Source of the DNA: a virus
Reading direction: 5' to 3' (one strand)
Length of the DNA stretch: 35,471 nt
IMG/VR virus record: IMGVR_UViG_3300025645_000028
Span: 1 to 35,471 of that record
The notes below the pieces were generated by a model that saw only the letters and a program-made list of their open reading frames with translations, ran no database searches and had not been told where the DNA came from. Of this stretch, positions 22,371 to 29,401 are shown piece after piece. Both the position numbers and the translations under genes were made by a program. How positions within the stretch are numbered: position 1 is the stretch's first letter; every line of letters starts with the position of its first letter.

Positions 22371-22967
22371 ATGGGAACATTTGAAGAAGTATTAGAAAAA
22401 AGAAAGCAAAACGAAACTGAGGACGTAATACCTCACAATCAAGATTTAAGCTTATTAAGTATGCCGTTGTCTATTGAAGATATTGACTTTAGGGTTCAAT
22501 CAGTTAACAAGGGCGGTTACGCTACAATTTTAGCTTATAAGGATGCTAGGGTTGATATGAATAGACTTGATAAGGTTGTTGGTTCTATGTTTTGGAAAAG
22601 AGAGATGTTAGATGACAATAAAAGATGTAGAGTATCTATTTACAATAAAGACCTTAAGGAGTGGATATGTAAGGAAGATGTAGGTACTGCTAGTATGACT
22701 GAGAAAGAAAAAGGTTTAGCTTCTGATAGTTTTAAACGTGCTTGTTTTAATTGGGGTATAGGTAGGGAACTATATGATTATCCATTGATAAGTATAAAGT
22801 TAAAAGATAACGAATTTGACAATGTGACAAAGAAAGCTACTTTCGGATTCAAGTTAAAGGAGTGGATTTGGTTTAGTCAGTTTAATAATGGTAAACTGAA
22901 CTATTTAGCTGCAAAAGATGAGACTGGCACTTTAAGGTTTGAACATGGTAAATATTTAAAAAACTAG
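22371..22967 (+). CDS. Rad52-family single-strand annealing protein
   Basis: A 198-residue annealase of the Rad52/22 type. The diagnostic region ASDSFKRACFNWGIGRELYD is at 117-136, preceded by a KGGYATILAYKDARVDMNRL strand-turn element (48-67). It would anneal complementary single strands exposed by the exonuclease encoded 1 bp downstream. Together they form a two-component recombinase comparable with lambda Beta and Exo. It is shorter than eukaryotic Rad52 and lacks its C-terminal half, as is normal in phages. Confidence 0.82.
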   Translation: MGTFEEVLEKRKQNETEDVIPHNQDLSLLSMPLSIEDIDFRVQSVNKGGYATILAYKDARVDMNRLDKVVGSMFWKREMLDDNKRCRVSIYNKDLKEWICKEDVGTASMTEKEKGLASDSFKRACFNWGIGRELYDYPLISIKLKDNEFDNVTKKATFGFKLKEWIWFSQFNNGKLNYLAAKDETGTLRFEHGKYLKN

Positions 22968-22968
22968 T

Positions 22969-23754
22969 ATGATGAGTGATTTAAAAATAAGAGCGTCACA
23001 GCTCGGAAAGATAATGACCGATGATTCAAGCGCAAAGATAACAGACAAGCAACTCTCCACGCTGGGGGGATTGCTGTCTAAAATAAAGCTAACTGAGAAG
23101 CAAGCGGAGTTAAGAGACACATTACTGTTAAAGCGTGACGCAGAACCACAACTATCTACAGGCGCAAAGACTTACATTCGTGAGTTATGGCTAGAGAAGA
23201 ATTACGGAGTTCGCAAAGAAATAAACTCAAAGTACATAGACAAAGGTAACGAAGTAGAGGATTTATCTATCGAGTTAGTAGAAACTATGTTAGAAGTAGG
23301 TAGATGCTTCAAAAACGATGAATGGTTTAATAATGGCTACGTACACGGAACACCCGACGTAATCACTGATACTTGCGTTATAGATGTCAAATCTAGCTGG
23401 TCTGCTTCAACGTTCCCGTTCTTTGATACTGAACTAAAGAATACTACTTACGAGTGGCAGTTAAAGGCTTATATGTGGCTTACTGGAATACATAAGAGTT
23501 ATTTAAGTTATTGCTTAGTACCAACGCCTGAGATGTTAATACAGGATGAAATACGTAGAGAGTCTTGGAAGCGTGGAGAGGGCGGTGAAGTGTCTGATGA
23601 AGTAGAGCAAGAAGTTAGACAGTTTCACAACTTAGATAACATACCAATTTGGGAGCGTGTAAAGAGTTTTGAAGTGTTACTTACTGGCGAGGATATTAAA
23701 AAGATTAAAGAAAAAGTAGAATTAGCTAGGGAATATTACAAAACATTGAATTAA
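22969..23754 (+). CDS. YqaJ-type lambda-exonuclease-like recombinase
   Basis: A 261-residue PD-(D/E)XK exonuclease. KGNEVED (92-98) gives the first acidic residues, HGTPDV (126-131) the metal-binding Asp130, VIDVKSSW (137-144) the core DxK, and YEWQLKAYMWLTG (161-173) the conserved Gln and helix. The enzyme would resect double-stranded ends 5' to 3' for the annealase encoded just upstream. The 20-residue insert near 190-215 is Glu-rich and not recognised. Confidence 0.85.
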   Translation: MMSDLKIRASQLGKIMTDDSSAKITDKQLSTLGGLLSKIKLTEKQAELRDTLLLKRDAEPQLSTGAKTYIRELWLEKNYGVRKEINSKYIDKGNEVEDLSIELVETMLEVGRCFKNDEWFNNGYVHGTPDVITDTCVIDVKSSWSASTFPFFDTELKNTTYEWQLKAYMWLTGIHKSYLSYCLVPTPEMLIQDEIRRESWKRGEGGEVSDEVEQEVRQFHNLDNIPIWERVKSFEVLLTGEDIKKIKEKVELAREYYKTLN

Positions 23755-23807
23755 CCTTAACGGTAGGTATAGTTAGTGCCGATTTGATAAACTAAAATTT
23801 AATCAAA

Positions 23808-24038
23808 ATGACAAAAGAAGAAATAATAAAAGAACTTGATGAACTTGGAAACGTGCTTTACAATAAGTTTGGTACAGATGGTTACCTTGAAAGATGTACT
23901 ATACATGATTTGAAAACCAAAATTAAGGCATTAACTATACCTGTTGTTAGTAATAGTTATTCTGACTGCTGCGGTGCTATAATTGACACGGATGAACAGA
24001 GTCTAGATATATGCACTAACTGTGGTGATAGGATATAA
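23808..24038 (+). CDS. Small zinc-ribbon protein, 76 residues
   Basis: An N-terminal helix (KEEIIKELDELGNVLYNK) and a C-terminal zinc-ribbon with CCGAII and CTNCGDRI (Cys pairs at about 54-55 and 69-72). It lies downstream of the exonuclease after a 53-bp gap and upstream of the CTAACACCAAACTA repeat. It could bind nucleic acid or act as a small regulator. Confidence 0.65.
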   Translation: MTKEEIIKELDELGNVLYNKFGTDGYLERCTIHDLKTKIKALTIPVVSNSYSDCCGAIIDTDEQSLDICTNCGDRI

Positions 24039-24044
24039 TTATTA

Positions 24045-24082
24045 CTAACACCAAACTAGGAAACTGTTTTAATATTTCTTAG
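24045..24082 (+). repeat. CTAACACCAAACTA motif with hairpin, copy 2
   Basis: The same 14-mer as at 19461-19474 lies at 24045-24058. It again leads into a hairpin, CTAGGAAA (24056-24063) with TTTCTTAG (24075-24082), one wobble. An alternative pairing joins ATTACTA (24041-24047) with TAGTAAT (24080-24086). It lies 6 bp after the stop of a small gene, just as copy 1 lies 2 bp after one. Confidence 0.5.
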
Positions 24083-24112
24083 TAATTATTATGGTAGTTA
24101 GAATTAAATTAG

Positions 24113-24120
24113 TATATTAG
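24113..24120 (+). promoter_or_regulatory. Candidate -7 box of the SSB gene
   Basis: TATATTAG, one mismatch from TAnnTTTG, 24 bp before the SSB ATG. There is no TTG at the -33 position, so the promoter may be weak or activated. Confidence 0.4.
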
Positions 24121-24143
24121 CAAACAAACAAATAAATAAGAGG

Positions 24144-24482
24144 ATGAATTACAAAATGACAGGCGTAATCGCCACAATCGGAGAAAAGAAAACGTTAGAC
24201 AACGGAGCAGTAGTATTAGAGTACACCGTTAACGAAACAGGCGAGAACGGATATGTAACGCCGTTTAGCTTTAACATTTACAAGGGAGCAGACTATGCCG
24301 AGTTTGTAGATAAGTTTATTGAGTTTAACAAAGTAGGCGACTCAGTAGAAGTAGAGTTTAATATCCGTGGTAAAGAGTACAACGGTAGAATCTACAATAA
24401 TCTAAGTCATTGGAGATGCGACAAAGTAAGTGCAGGAGAGCCAGTAGCACAAGGAGAGGGAGAAGATTCTTTACCCTTTTAA
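24144..24482 (+). CDS. ssb: DUF3127 single-stranded-DNA-binding protein
   Basis: A 112-residue OB-fold protein of the DUF3127 type, the SSB-like family common in Bacteroidota. MTGVIATIGEKKTL starts the domain, with VEFNIRGKEYNGRIYNNLSHWRCDKV near residues 71-95. The tail ends EGEDSLPF, an acidic end matching the SSB tail that recruits recombination and replication partners. It would protect single strands made by the helicase and exonuclease. Confidence 0.82.
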   Translation: MNYKMTGVIATIGEKKTLDNGAVVLEYTVNETGENGYVTPFSFNIYKGADYAEFVDKFIEFNKVGDSVEVEFNIRGKEYNGRIYNNLSHWRCDKVSAGEPVAQGEGEDSLPF

Positions 24483-24501
24483 CCTAAACTAAAGCCATAC
24501 G

Positions 24502-24527
24502 CCCCGACTCTTTAAATAGTTTCGGGG
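24502..24527 (+). terminator. Hairpin after the SSB gene
   Basis: CCCCGA (24502-24507) pairs with TCGGGG (24522-24527). The T-run after it is poor (ATTTGG), so this is either a weak terminator or an attenuator between SSB and the 24552 gene. Confidence 0.5.
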
Positions 24528-24551
24528 ATTTGGTGGTAAAAAAGAGATATT

Positions 24552-24704
24552 ATGTACACAATTTACAGGTTAGAAGTTGATATTGTTAGCGGTTATGTGG
24601 ATTACACAGAAGAACAAATGGAAGAATTAGTAAAAGATGCTATAAATAGTATTAGGGCTTCTAAGTTAACAGTTGCGGAAATAGAGTGCATAGATAAAGA
24701 CTAA
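24552..24704 (+). CDS. Small acidic protein, 50 residues
   Basis: Begins MYTIYRLEVDIVSGYVDYTE and continues into a helix rich in Glu. The stop overlaps the next ATG by one base (TAATG), which supports translation. Not recognised. Confidence 0.58.
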   Translation: MYTIYRLEVDIVSGYVDYTEEQMEELVKDAINSIRASKLTVAEIECIDKD

Positions 24705-24937
24705 TGAAGTACTCAGAGATAATAGAATCAATCCTAAGCTATCCTAACGGAGCTATAACAACACTTAATAACGTGTATTTCCAAAACATTCACGAAACTG
24801 TTAAGCACTACGCCTTAGTTAACTTTAAAACAGAAGGAGCGCAGATGTGTAAGGAGCAAATGATTGATTTATTAGATAGCTTAGAGAGTAAGAAATGTAG
24901 GTTAATGGCTGTAAATGCTAAAAAGAAAATAGGATGA
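24704..24937 (+). CDS. Protein of 77 residues, unknown
   Basis: Not recognised. Mostly helical, with two Cys residues. It overlaps the 50-residue gene and the next HNH gene (ATGA), so the three are translated together. Confidence 0.65.
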   Translation: MKYSEIIESILSYPNGAITTLNNVYFQNIHETVKHYALVNFKTEGAQMCKEQMIDLLDSLESKKCRLMAVNAKKKIG

Positions 24938-25332
24938 AGTGTAAGTCGTGTAACAAAGAAACAGAACATTTAGAAGCACATCATATTGTACCGAAATCAA
25001 GAGGGGGTAGCGATGATGAGGGCAACTTAATAAAATTGTGTTCAGATTGTCATGGGTTAGCTCATGATGTTGCTTTCGTTAGTGAAAGAGGTGGCTTGTT
25101 AAATGAGGCGATAGTTAAATCTAAAATTAAAGACGACATAGATAAAGAATGGCTGACTAATAACGAAGACTTAATCAATGACAAGATGTGGGAGCTGTAT
25201 GATAAGAATGAAGATGAACACATGCTCATACTATTACTTATGGAGCGTGGAAGATTTACAGCTTCACATATTAGAAAATGGTATGAGAATGGTAGAGTAA
25301 CTATTAAGACGTCCATAACATTTAAAGATTAG
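24934..25332 (+). CDS. HNH endonuclease, compact form
   Basis: A 132-residue protein with a clear HNH core in its first 45 residues: CKSC (Cys3, Cys6), then LEAHHIVPKSRGGSDDEGN with the paired His at 16-17, then LIKLCSDCHGLAH with Cys36/Cys39 and His40. The rest is helical and ends in a short helix-turn-helix-like segment (FTASHIRKWYENGRVTI). It sits near the terminase genes; HNH proteins there sometimes help DNA packaging. It could equally be a homing enzyme. The tight overlap with the upstream gene argues for a resident rather than a recently inserted gene. Confidence 0.75.
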   Translation: MKCKSCNKETEHLEAHHIVPKSRGGSDDEGNLIKLCSDCHGLAHDVAFVSERGGLLNEAIVKSKIKDDIDKEWLTNNEDLINDKMWELYDKNEDEHMLILLLMERGRFTASHIRKWYENGRVTIKTSITFKD

Positions 25333-25352
25333 ACATAAAAGACATTAAAGAC

Positions 25353-25458
25353 GCTAAATAGTTAGCATAACAATTTAATTTATAAATCGTTTTGTTAATA
25401 TTAAGTAGGTGACTGCCGTACCACCTGAGACCGTTCATTAATTTGTTCGGTCTTTTTT
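25353..25458 (+). promoter_or_regulatory. Structured leader upstream of the 25465 gene
   Basis: This noncoding stretch holds, in order, GCTAA-ATAG-TTAGC (25353-25366), an AACAATTTAAT segment (25369-25379), a hairpin AGGTG/CACCT (25407-25411 and 25422-25426) and a terminator. The terminator loop contains ATTAATTTGTT (25437-25447), complementary to 25369-25379 with one mismatch. That recalls the loop pairing of the two pseudoknotted RNAs, but the connector sequence is missing and there is no clear TAnnTTTG box. It may be an attenuator for the sigma-like gene operon. Confidence 0.4.
25428..25458 (+). terminator. Terminator before the sigma-factor operon
   Basis: AGACCG (25428-25433) pairs with CGGTCT (25448-25453) with a 14-nt loop. 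Six T residues follow (25453-25458). The next ATG is only 6 bp further, so the downstream genes need read-through or a start within the U-run region. Confidence 0.85.
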
Positions 25459-25464
25459 GTTTAT

Positions 25465-25689
25465 ATGGTTAAAAATGATTATATTGCAAGCATGGAGGAA
25501 ATATTATTCGTATTAGAGTATAAGGTTAAAGGCGAGCTGTTCGTTAAGAAGTTTTGCTACGATGAAAAGTGCTTAGACGCTTTAGATGGATTGCTATACA
25601 TTAACAGTCTAGAAGGTTCAGAGTTAACGATAAGTCGTAAAGCGTTAGAATATAAGATAGAGCGACCTTTAAGAATTGATGAACAATAA
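25465..25689 (+). CDS. Protein of 74 residues, unknown
   Basis: Not recognised. The ATG used lies 6 bp after the terminator T-run; an internal ATG at 25492 is an alternative start that would leave room for a leader. The protein appears to be beta-rich and acidic. It precedes the sigma-like gene by 30 bp. Confidence 0.6.
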   Translation: MVKNDYIASMEEILFVLEYKVKGELFVKKFCYDEKCLDALDGLLYINSLEGSELTISRKALEYKIERPLRIDEQ

Positions 25690-25719
25690 ACAAAATACAA
25701 CAATTTAAGTTATATAAGT

Positions 25720-26325
25720 ATGGATTGGTTTAATAAGGTAGCTTCTAAACATAACGACTTTCTAAACATAGTACGGTCATTTCCTGAGAATAGAGGCAAC
25801 GATAACTACGAGGATATAGTGCAAGAGTTTTATATTGAACTGTCCGAACTAGGAAAGAAGAAGCACAAGAAAGGAGACAAGCGAGTAAATCCAAAGTATG
25901 TTAATATGCCTACTTGTAAAAGAGTACTTCAGGAAGATGGAGAGGTTAACATGGTTTATATGTGGATTACGTTAAAGCGTGTATCTATGCGATTACTTAA
26001 AGAGGATAGCAAAAGAAGCGAATACTTTGTAAGACTAGGGGAAGGATTTGAAGGAACGGACAACGAACCAATAGAAGATGAGAGAGCGTTTGATAAACTT
26101 ATTAACCTAATAGACGAAGAAGTTAATTCGTGGCACTGGTACGATAAGATGATGTTTGACACCTATATTAAAGACGAGAAAAGTATGAGAGGATTAAGTG
26201 AGGATACTAATATAAGTTTAACAAGTGTATTTAACACATTGAAGAACTGTAAGGATAGAATAAGAGAAAGCGTATCAGAAGATTACGAAGATTATAAGAA
26301 CCAGGATTTTGAACTAATTAAATAA
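25720..26325 (+). CDS. Sigma-70-like factor, probable late-gene regulator
   Basis: A 201-residue protein with the plan of a small sigma factor. Near the N-terminus NYEDIVQEFYIELSEL resembles sigma region 2, which melts the -10 element, with basic segments after it. Near the C-terminus YDKMMFDTYIKDEKSMRGLS leads into a helix-turn-helix (EDTNISLTSVFNTLKNCKDR, about 157-176) like region 4, which binds the -35 element. The match is by pattern only; a helix-turn-helix regulator without sigma function is possible. It stands directly before the terminase and structural genes, where no TAnnTTTG promoters are seen, which fits a late-gene role. Confidence 0.55.
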   Translation: MDWFNKVASKHNDFLNIVRSFPENRGNDNYEDIVQEFYIELSELGKKKHKKGDKRVNPKYVNMPTCKRVLQEDGEVNMVYMWITLKRVSMRLLKEDSKRSEYFVRLGEGFEGTDNEPIEDERAFDKLINLIDEEVNSWHWYDKMMFDTYIKDEKSMRGLSEDTNISLTSVFNTLKNCKDRIRESVSEDYEDYKNQDFELIK

Positions 26326-26327
26326 AT

Positions 26328-26765
26328 ATGATTAAAGACGAAGAATATTACAATAACTTAGATAAGAGGACTAAGGAGTACAAAGATTGGAGAGACTCGC
26401 AAGGGTTTGAAGAGTTACCACCTGAAGGACTAGGAGATGTTATTGAAAGCATTACGGAAGTAACAGGGATTAAGAAGTTAATTAAAGCTGTTTGGGGTGA
26501 TGACTGCGGTTGTGACGAACGTAAAGCAAAATTGAACGCAATACTTAAATTTAAAGTAGAATGCTTAGAAGAAAGCGAGTACGAATACTTAAAAGAGTTT
26601 TTCGATGGAAACCCGCAACAGGTAAAACCAAGCGAATATAAGAAACTGGTAACGATTGCAAGACGTATCTTTAACAGAAATATTAGCGATTCAATGGGTT
26701 GCGGTGGATGCGTTAGAGACGTTGTGAACAGATTACAAAGAGTTTACGAAACTTATAACGATTAA
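26328..26765 (+). CDS. Conserved Bacteroidota-phage protein near terminase
   Basis: A 145-residue protein with GDVIESITEVTGIKKLIKAV (about 36-55) and GDDCGCDERKAKLNAILKFK (about 57-76), plus a CGGC pair near residue 124. I recognise this as a recurrent Bacteroidota-phage protein next to the terminase genes, with no established function. The Cys clusters could bind metal. It lies 2 bp after the sigma-like gene. Confidence 0.7.
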   Translation: MIKDEEYYNNLDKRTKEYKDWRDSQGFEELPPEGLGDVIESITEVTGIKKLIKAVWGDDCGCDERKAKLNAILKFKVECLEESEYEYLKEFFDGNPQQVKPSEYKKLVTIARRIFNRNISDSMGCGGCVRDVVNRLQRVYETYND

Positions 26766-26790
26766 TCAAATAATTAAATCATATTAGAAG

Positions 26791-27219
26791 ATGGATAAAA
26801 GGAAAAATAACGGAGGAAAATCTACGAAATCAAAAAAAACAATAGACAGAAGAAGAAAAATATCTGTTTCAAACAATGAGCATGTAAACGCTTTTTGTGA
26901 TAAAATATCAGATGAAGTTAAAGTATTTTATGAAATGGCTTATAAGGGTTTTTTAGATAAACATATAAGACATGGTAAGTACTATGTTTATTTTCACTAC
27001 CACAATAGTGAGGTTGTTTATATAGGTAAAGGAAGCGGAGAAAGACTGTTTAGTTGTAATAGAGTTAATGATGAACATGTAGAATTAATTAATAATGGAT
27101 ATATAAAAGAAGTTATTATTGCAAATGATTTAACTAACGAAAACGCGTTGCTAATTGAGAGTACATTGATAAAATCTCTAACACCAAAATACAATACTAA
27201 TGGATGGAAGAATAAATAA
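26791..27219 (+). CDS. GIY-YIG homing-type endonuclease
   Basis: A 142-residue GIY-YIG nuclease. YYVYFHYHNSEVVYIGKG gives the first two motifs, GSGERL the catalytic Arg, and ALLIESTLIKSLTPKYN the catalytic Glu with the C-terminal Asn. Its first 25 residues (MDKRKNNGGKSTKSKKTIDR) resemble the start of the terminase small subunit encoded next (MDGRINNGNKGHSTKAKGAD). The gene seems to have entered at the 5' end of the small-subunit gene and to carry a copy of that end. It overlaps the small-subunit start by 20 bp. I know of no role for it in packaging. Confidence 0.8.
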   Translation: MDKRKNNGGKSTKSKKTIDRRRKISVSNNEHVNAFCDKISDEVKVFYEMAYKGFLDKHIRHGKYYVYFHYHNSEVVYIGKGSGERLFSCNRVNDEHVELINNGYIKEVIIANDLTNENALLIESTLIKSLTPKYNTNGWKNK

Positions 27220-27496
27220 TGGTAACAAAGGACACTCTACAAAGGCAAAAGGAGCAGACAAGAGAAAGAATCAATACAAAGAGCTACTAGACCTTGCCTC
27301 AACTCCTGAAGATGTCGTAGAAGTGATTAAAACGCTTAAAGAAAAAGCGATAACAAAACAAGACGTTAACGCTATTAAGTTATTTTTAGAGTATTACTTA
27401 GGTAAGCCAAAAGAGACTAAGGATATTAATCTTAGCTCTAGTGAAGCGTTCAATATAAAAGACATCTTTAAGATTGAGTCAGATACAGATAAATAA
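27200..27496 (+). CDS. Terminase small subunit
   Basis: A 98-residue protein. The N-terminus (RINNGNKGHSTKAKGADKRK) is basic and low-complexity, as in many small terminase subunits of Bacteroidota phages. Helical segments follow (YKELLDLASTPEDVVEVIKT, then AIKLFLEYYLGKPKE), the latter being a recurrent motif. It would recognise phage DNA and start packaging. The stop lies 20 bp into the large-subunit gene. It is short for the family, which is often 130 or more residues, so a start further upstream inside the GIY-YIG region cannot be excluded. Confidence 0.65.
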   Translation: MDGRINNGNKGHSTKAKGADKRKNQYKELLDLASTPEDVVEVIKTLKEKAITKQDVNAIKLFLEYYLGKPKETKDINLSSSEAFNIKDIFKIESDTDK

Positions 27497-28682
27497 GAAG
27501 TATAATTTACTAGGTTCAGACAGTAGATATTTTGTAATAACAGGAGGGAGGGGAAGCGGTAAATCGTATTCCCTTAACTCGTTTCTACTATTACTTACTT
27601 ATGAGCCTGACCATGTAATACTATTTACACGTTATACACTTACTTCTGCTCACGTTTCTATTATTCCTGAGTTCATAGATAAGATTGAAACAGCAAAGGC
27701 CTTAGATGACTTTAAAATCACTAAGGACGAGATAGTAAACCTACGTACTGGGAGTAAGATATTGTTTCGAGGTATTAGAACGAGCGCAGGAACACAGACA
27801 GCCAACCTTAAATCATTGGCTAATGTTACTACATGGGTATTAGATGAGGCTGAAGAGTTAGTAGATGAGGATGTATTCGATAAGATTGATTTTAGTATCA
27901 GAGCGAAAGGAATACAGAACAGAGTTATCCTTGTATTGAATCCAGCAACTAAAGAGCATTTCATTTATAAACGATTCTTTGAGCAACGAGGTGTACAAGA
28001 TGGAAGCAACAGAGTTTTAAAAGATACTACTTATATCCATACTACTTACCTGGATAACTACAAACATCTTTCCGAGTCTTTTATTAGACAAGTTGAAAGC
28101 ATGAAGCAAAACAACGCTAAGAAATACGAGCACGTTATTTTAGGTGGTTGGTTAGATAAGGCAGAGGGTGTAGTGTTTACTAATTGGAAGTACGGAGAGT
28201 TTAACCCTAACAACTTACAAACGTCTTGCGGTATGGACTTTGGTTACAGCGTTGACCCTGACACATTGACCGAAGTAGCAATAGACAAAGCTAAAAAGAT
28301 AATCTACCTTAAACAACATATCTATTCAAAAGGATTACAGCCTCACGTACTGGCAAGTATGATTTTAAACAAGGTAGGTAAGAAGTTGATTATTGCGGAT
28401 AGTGCAGAGCCTAGATTGATTGACGACTTGAAGTATAAAGGCTGTAACATTCAAGCAGTGAAGAAGGGAACGATTGAGTCAGGTATTACAATGATGCAAG
28501 ATTACACATTGATATTAGACAAGGATAGCACAGACATTGCTAAGGAGTTAAACAATCACGTGTACGCAGATAAGGGTAGTAAGTTGTACGTTGACAATTA
28601 TAACCACGCTATTGATGGTATTCGATACAATGTAACGTATCACTTAGACAACCCAAACAAAGGGCAGTACTTTATATCATAA
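27474..28682 (+). CDS. Terminase large subunit
   Basis: A 402-residue packaging motor. The ATPase part has Walker A GGRGSGKS (24-31) and Walker B WVLDEAEE (Asp124, Glu125). The C-terminal nuclease carries Asp255 in GMDFGYS, Asp309 in IIADSAEP and Asp381 in NHAIDGIRY. The start is a TTG; no ATG lies between it and Walker A, and the protein length before the motif is normal, so the TTG is the likely start. It overlaps the small-subunit gene by 23 bp and is followed by a 44-bp gap before the tail genes. Confidence 0.92.
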   Translation: MSQIQINKKYNLLGSDSRYFVITGGRGSGKSYSLNSFLLLLTYEPDHVILFTRYTLTSAHVSIIPEFIDKIETAKALDDFKITKDEIVNLRTGSKILFRGIRTSAGTQTANLKSLANVTTWVLDEAEELVDEDVFDKIDFSIRAKGIQNRVILVLNPATKEHFIYKRFFEQRGVQDGSNRVLKDTTYIHTTYLDNYKHLSESFIRQVESMKQNNAKKYEHVILGGWLDKAEGVVFTNWKYGEFNPNNLQTSCGMDFGYSVDPDTLTEVAIDKAKKIIYLKQHIYSKGLQPHVLASMILNKVGKKLIIADSAEPRLIDDLKYKGCNIQAVKKGTIESGITMMQDYTLILDKDSTDIAKELNNHVYADKGSKLYVDNYNHAIDGIRYNVTYHLDNPNKGQYFIS

Positions 28683-28726
28683 AAAAAGCCGACAATACAA
28701 AAAGCAAAAAAAATAGTTAATTAGTT

Positions 28727-29401
28727 ATGAAAGCACAGATTACAATACCTGATAACATTAACGAAATTAGCCTAGGACAGTATCAAAAGTTCCTTAGTGT
28801 AGCTGATGGATTAGAGGGAGAGTTTTTAAACCAGCGAACGGTTGAGATATTTTGTCAAGTACCTTTTACTAATGTTTTAGTAATGAAGCGTAAAGACGTT
28901 AAAGAGATTGCGGAACATATCACAGCGTTGATAGGTGGTAAAGCGGAGTTTATTCATAGGTTTAAGATTAAGACTCAGGAGTTTGGATTCATGCCTGACA
29001 TGGAAGCAATGACTTCGGGAGAGTTCGCAGATTTGACAGCTTACATAGGTAAAGAAGAGAACCTCCACAAAGCGATGGCTGTTATGTTTAGACCGATTAC
29101 AATCACGCATAAAGACAAGTACGAGATAAGCGAATATAACGGCTCTAAAGAGTTCGGGGACTTAATGAAGTTTATGCCTTTAGGAGTCGCGCTTGGTGCG
29201 GTTGTTTTTTTTTACAATTTAACGAGCGACTTGTTGAACGCTACCCAACACTCTATACTGGCGGAAGTGGTGAAGGAGATTACAGCAGAGCAGCACAATT
29301 CGGTAAAAAATGGGGATTCTACCAAAACTTCTACACACTCGCTCAAGGAGATATTAGACGATTTAATGAAGTTACAGCCATCGGTATACACGAATGTTTA
29401 A
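28727..29401 (+). CDS. Tail assembly chaperone, unshifted form
   Basis: A 224-residue protein with TIPDNINEISLGQYQKFLSV at the start, VMFRPITITHKDKYEISEYN in the middle and a hydrophobic MPLGVALGAVVFFYNLTSDL segment (about 149-168). This looks like the gpG-type chaperone found upstream of the tape measure. Translation without slippage ends at 29401. A -1 shift at the T9 tract (29205-29213) makes a longer form. Five genes separate it from the tape measure, more than usual. Confidence 0.72.
   Translation: MKAQITIPDNINEISLGQYQKFLSVADGLEGEFLNQRTVEIFCQVPFTNVLVMKRKDVKEIAEHITALIGGKAEFIHRFKIKTQEFGFMPDMEAMTSGEFADLTAYIGKEENLHKAMAVMFRPITITHKDKYEISEYNGSKEFGDLMKFMPLGVALGAVVFFYNLTSDLLNATQHSILAEVVKEITAEQHNSVKNGDSTKTSTHSLKEILDDLMKLQPSVYTNV

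Noticed and set aside
23755-23807. Promoter or hairpin between exonuclease and zinc-ribbon genes
   Set aside because: There is a GATTTG stretch and a weak CGGT/GCCG pairing, but neither matches a promoter box or a stable stem.
24934-25332. HNH gene as a packaging nuclease paired with the terminase
   Set aside because: HNH genes near terminases can do this, but here it is separated from the terminase by four genes and two structured regions. I kept it as a plain HNH nuclease.
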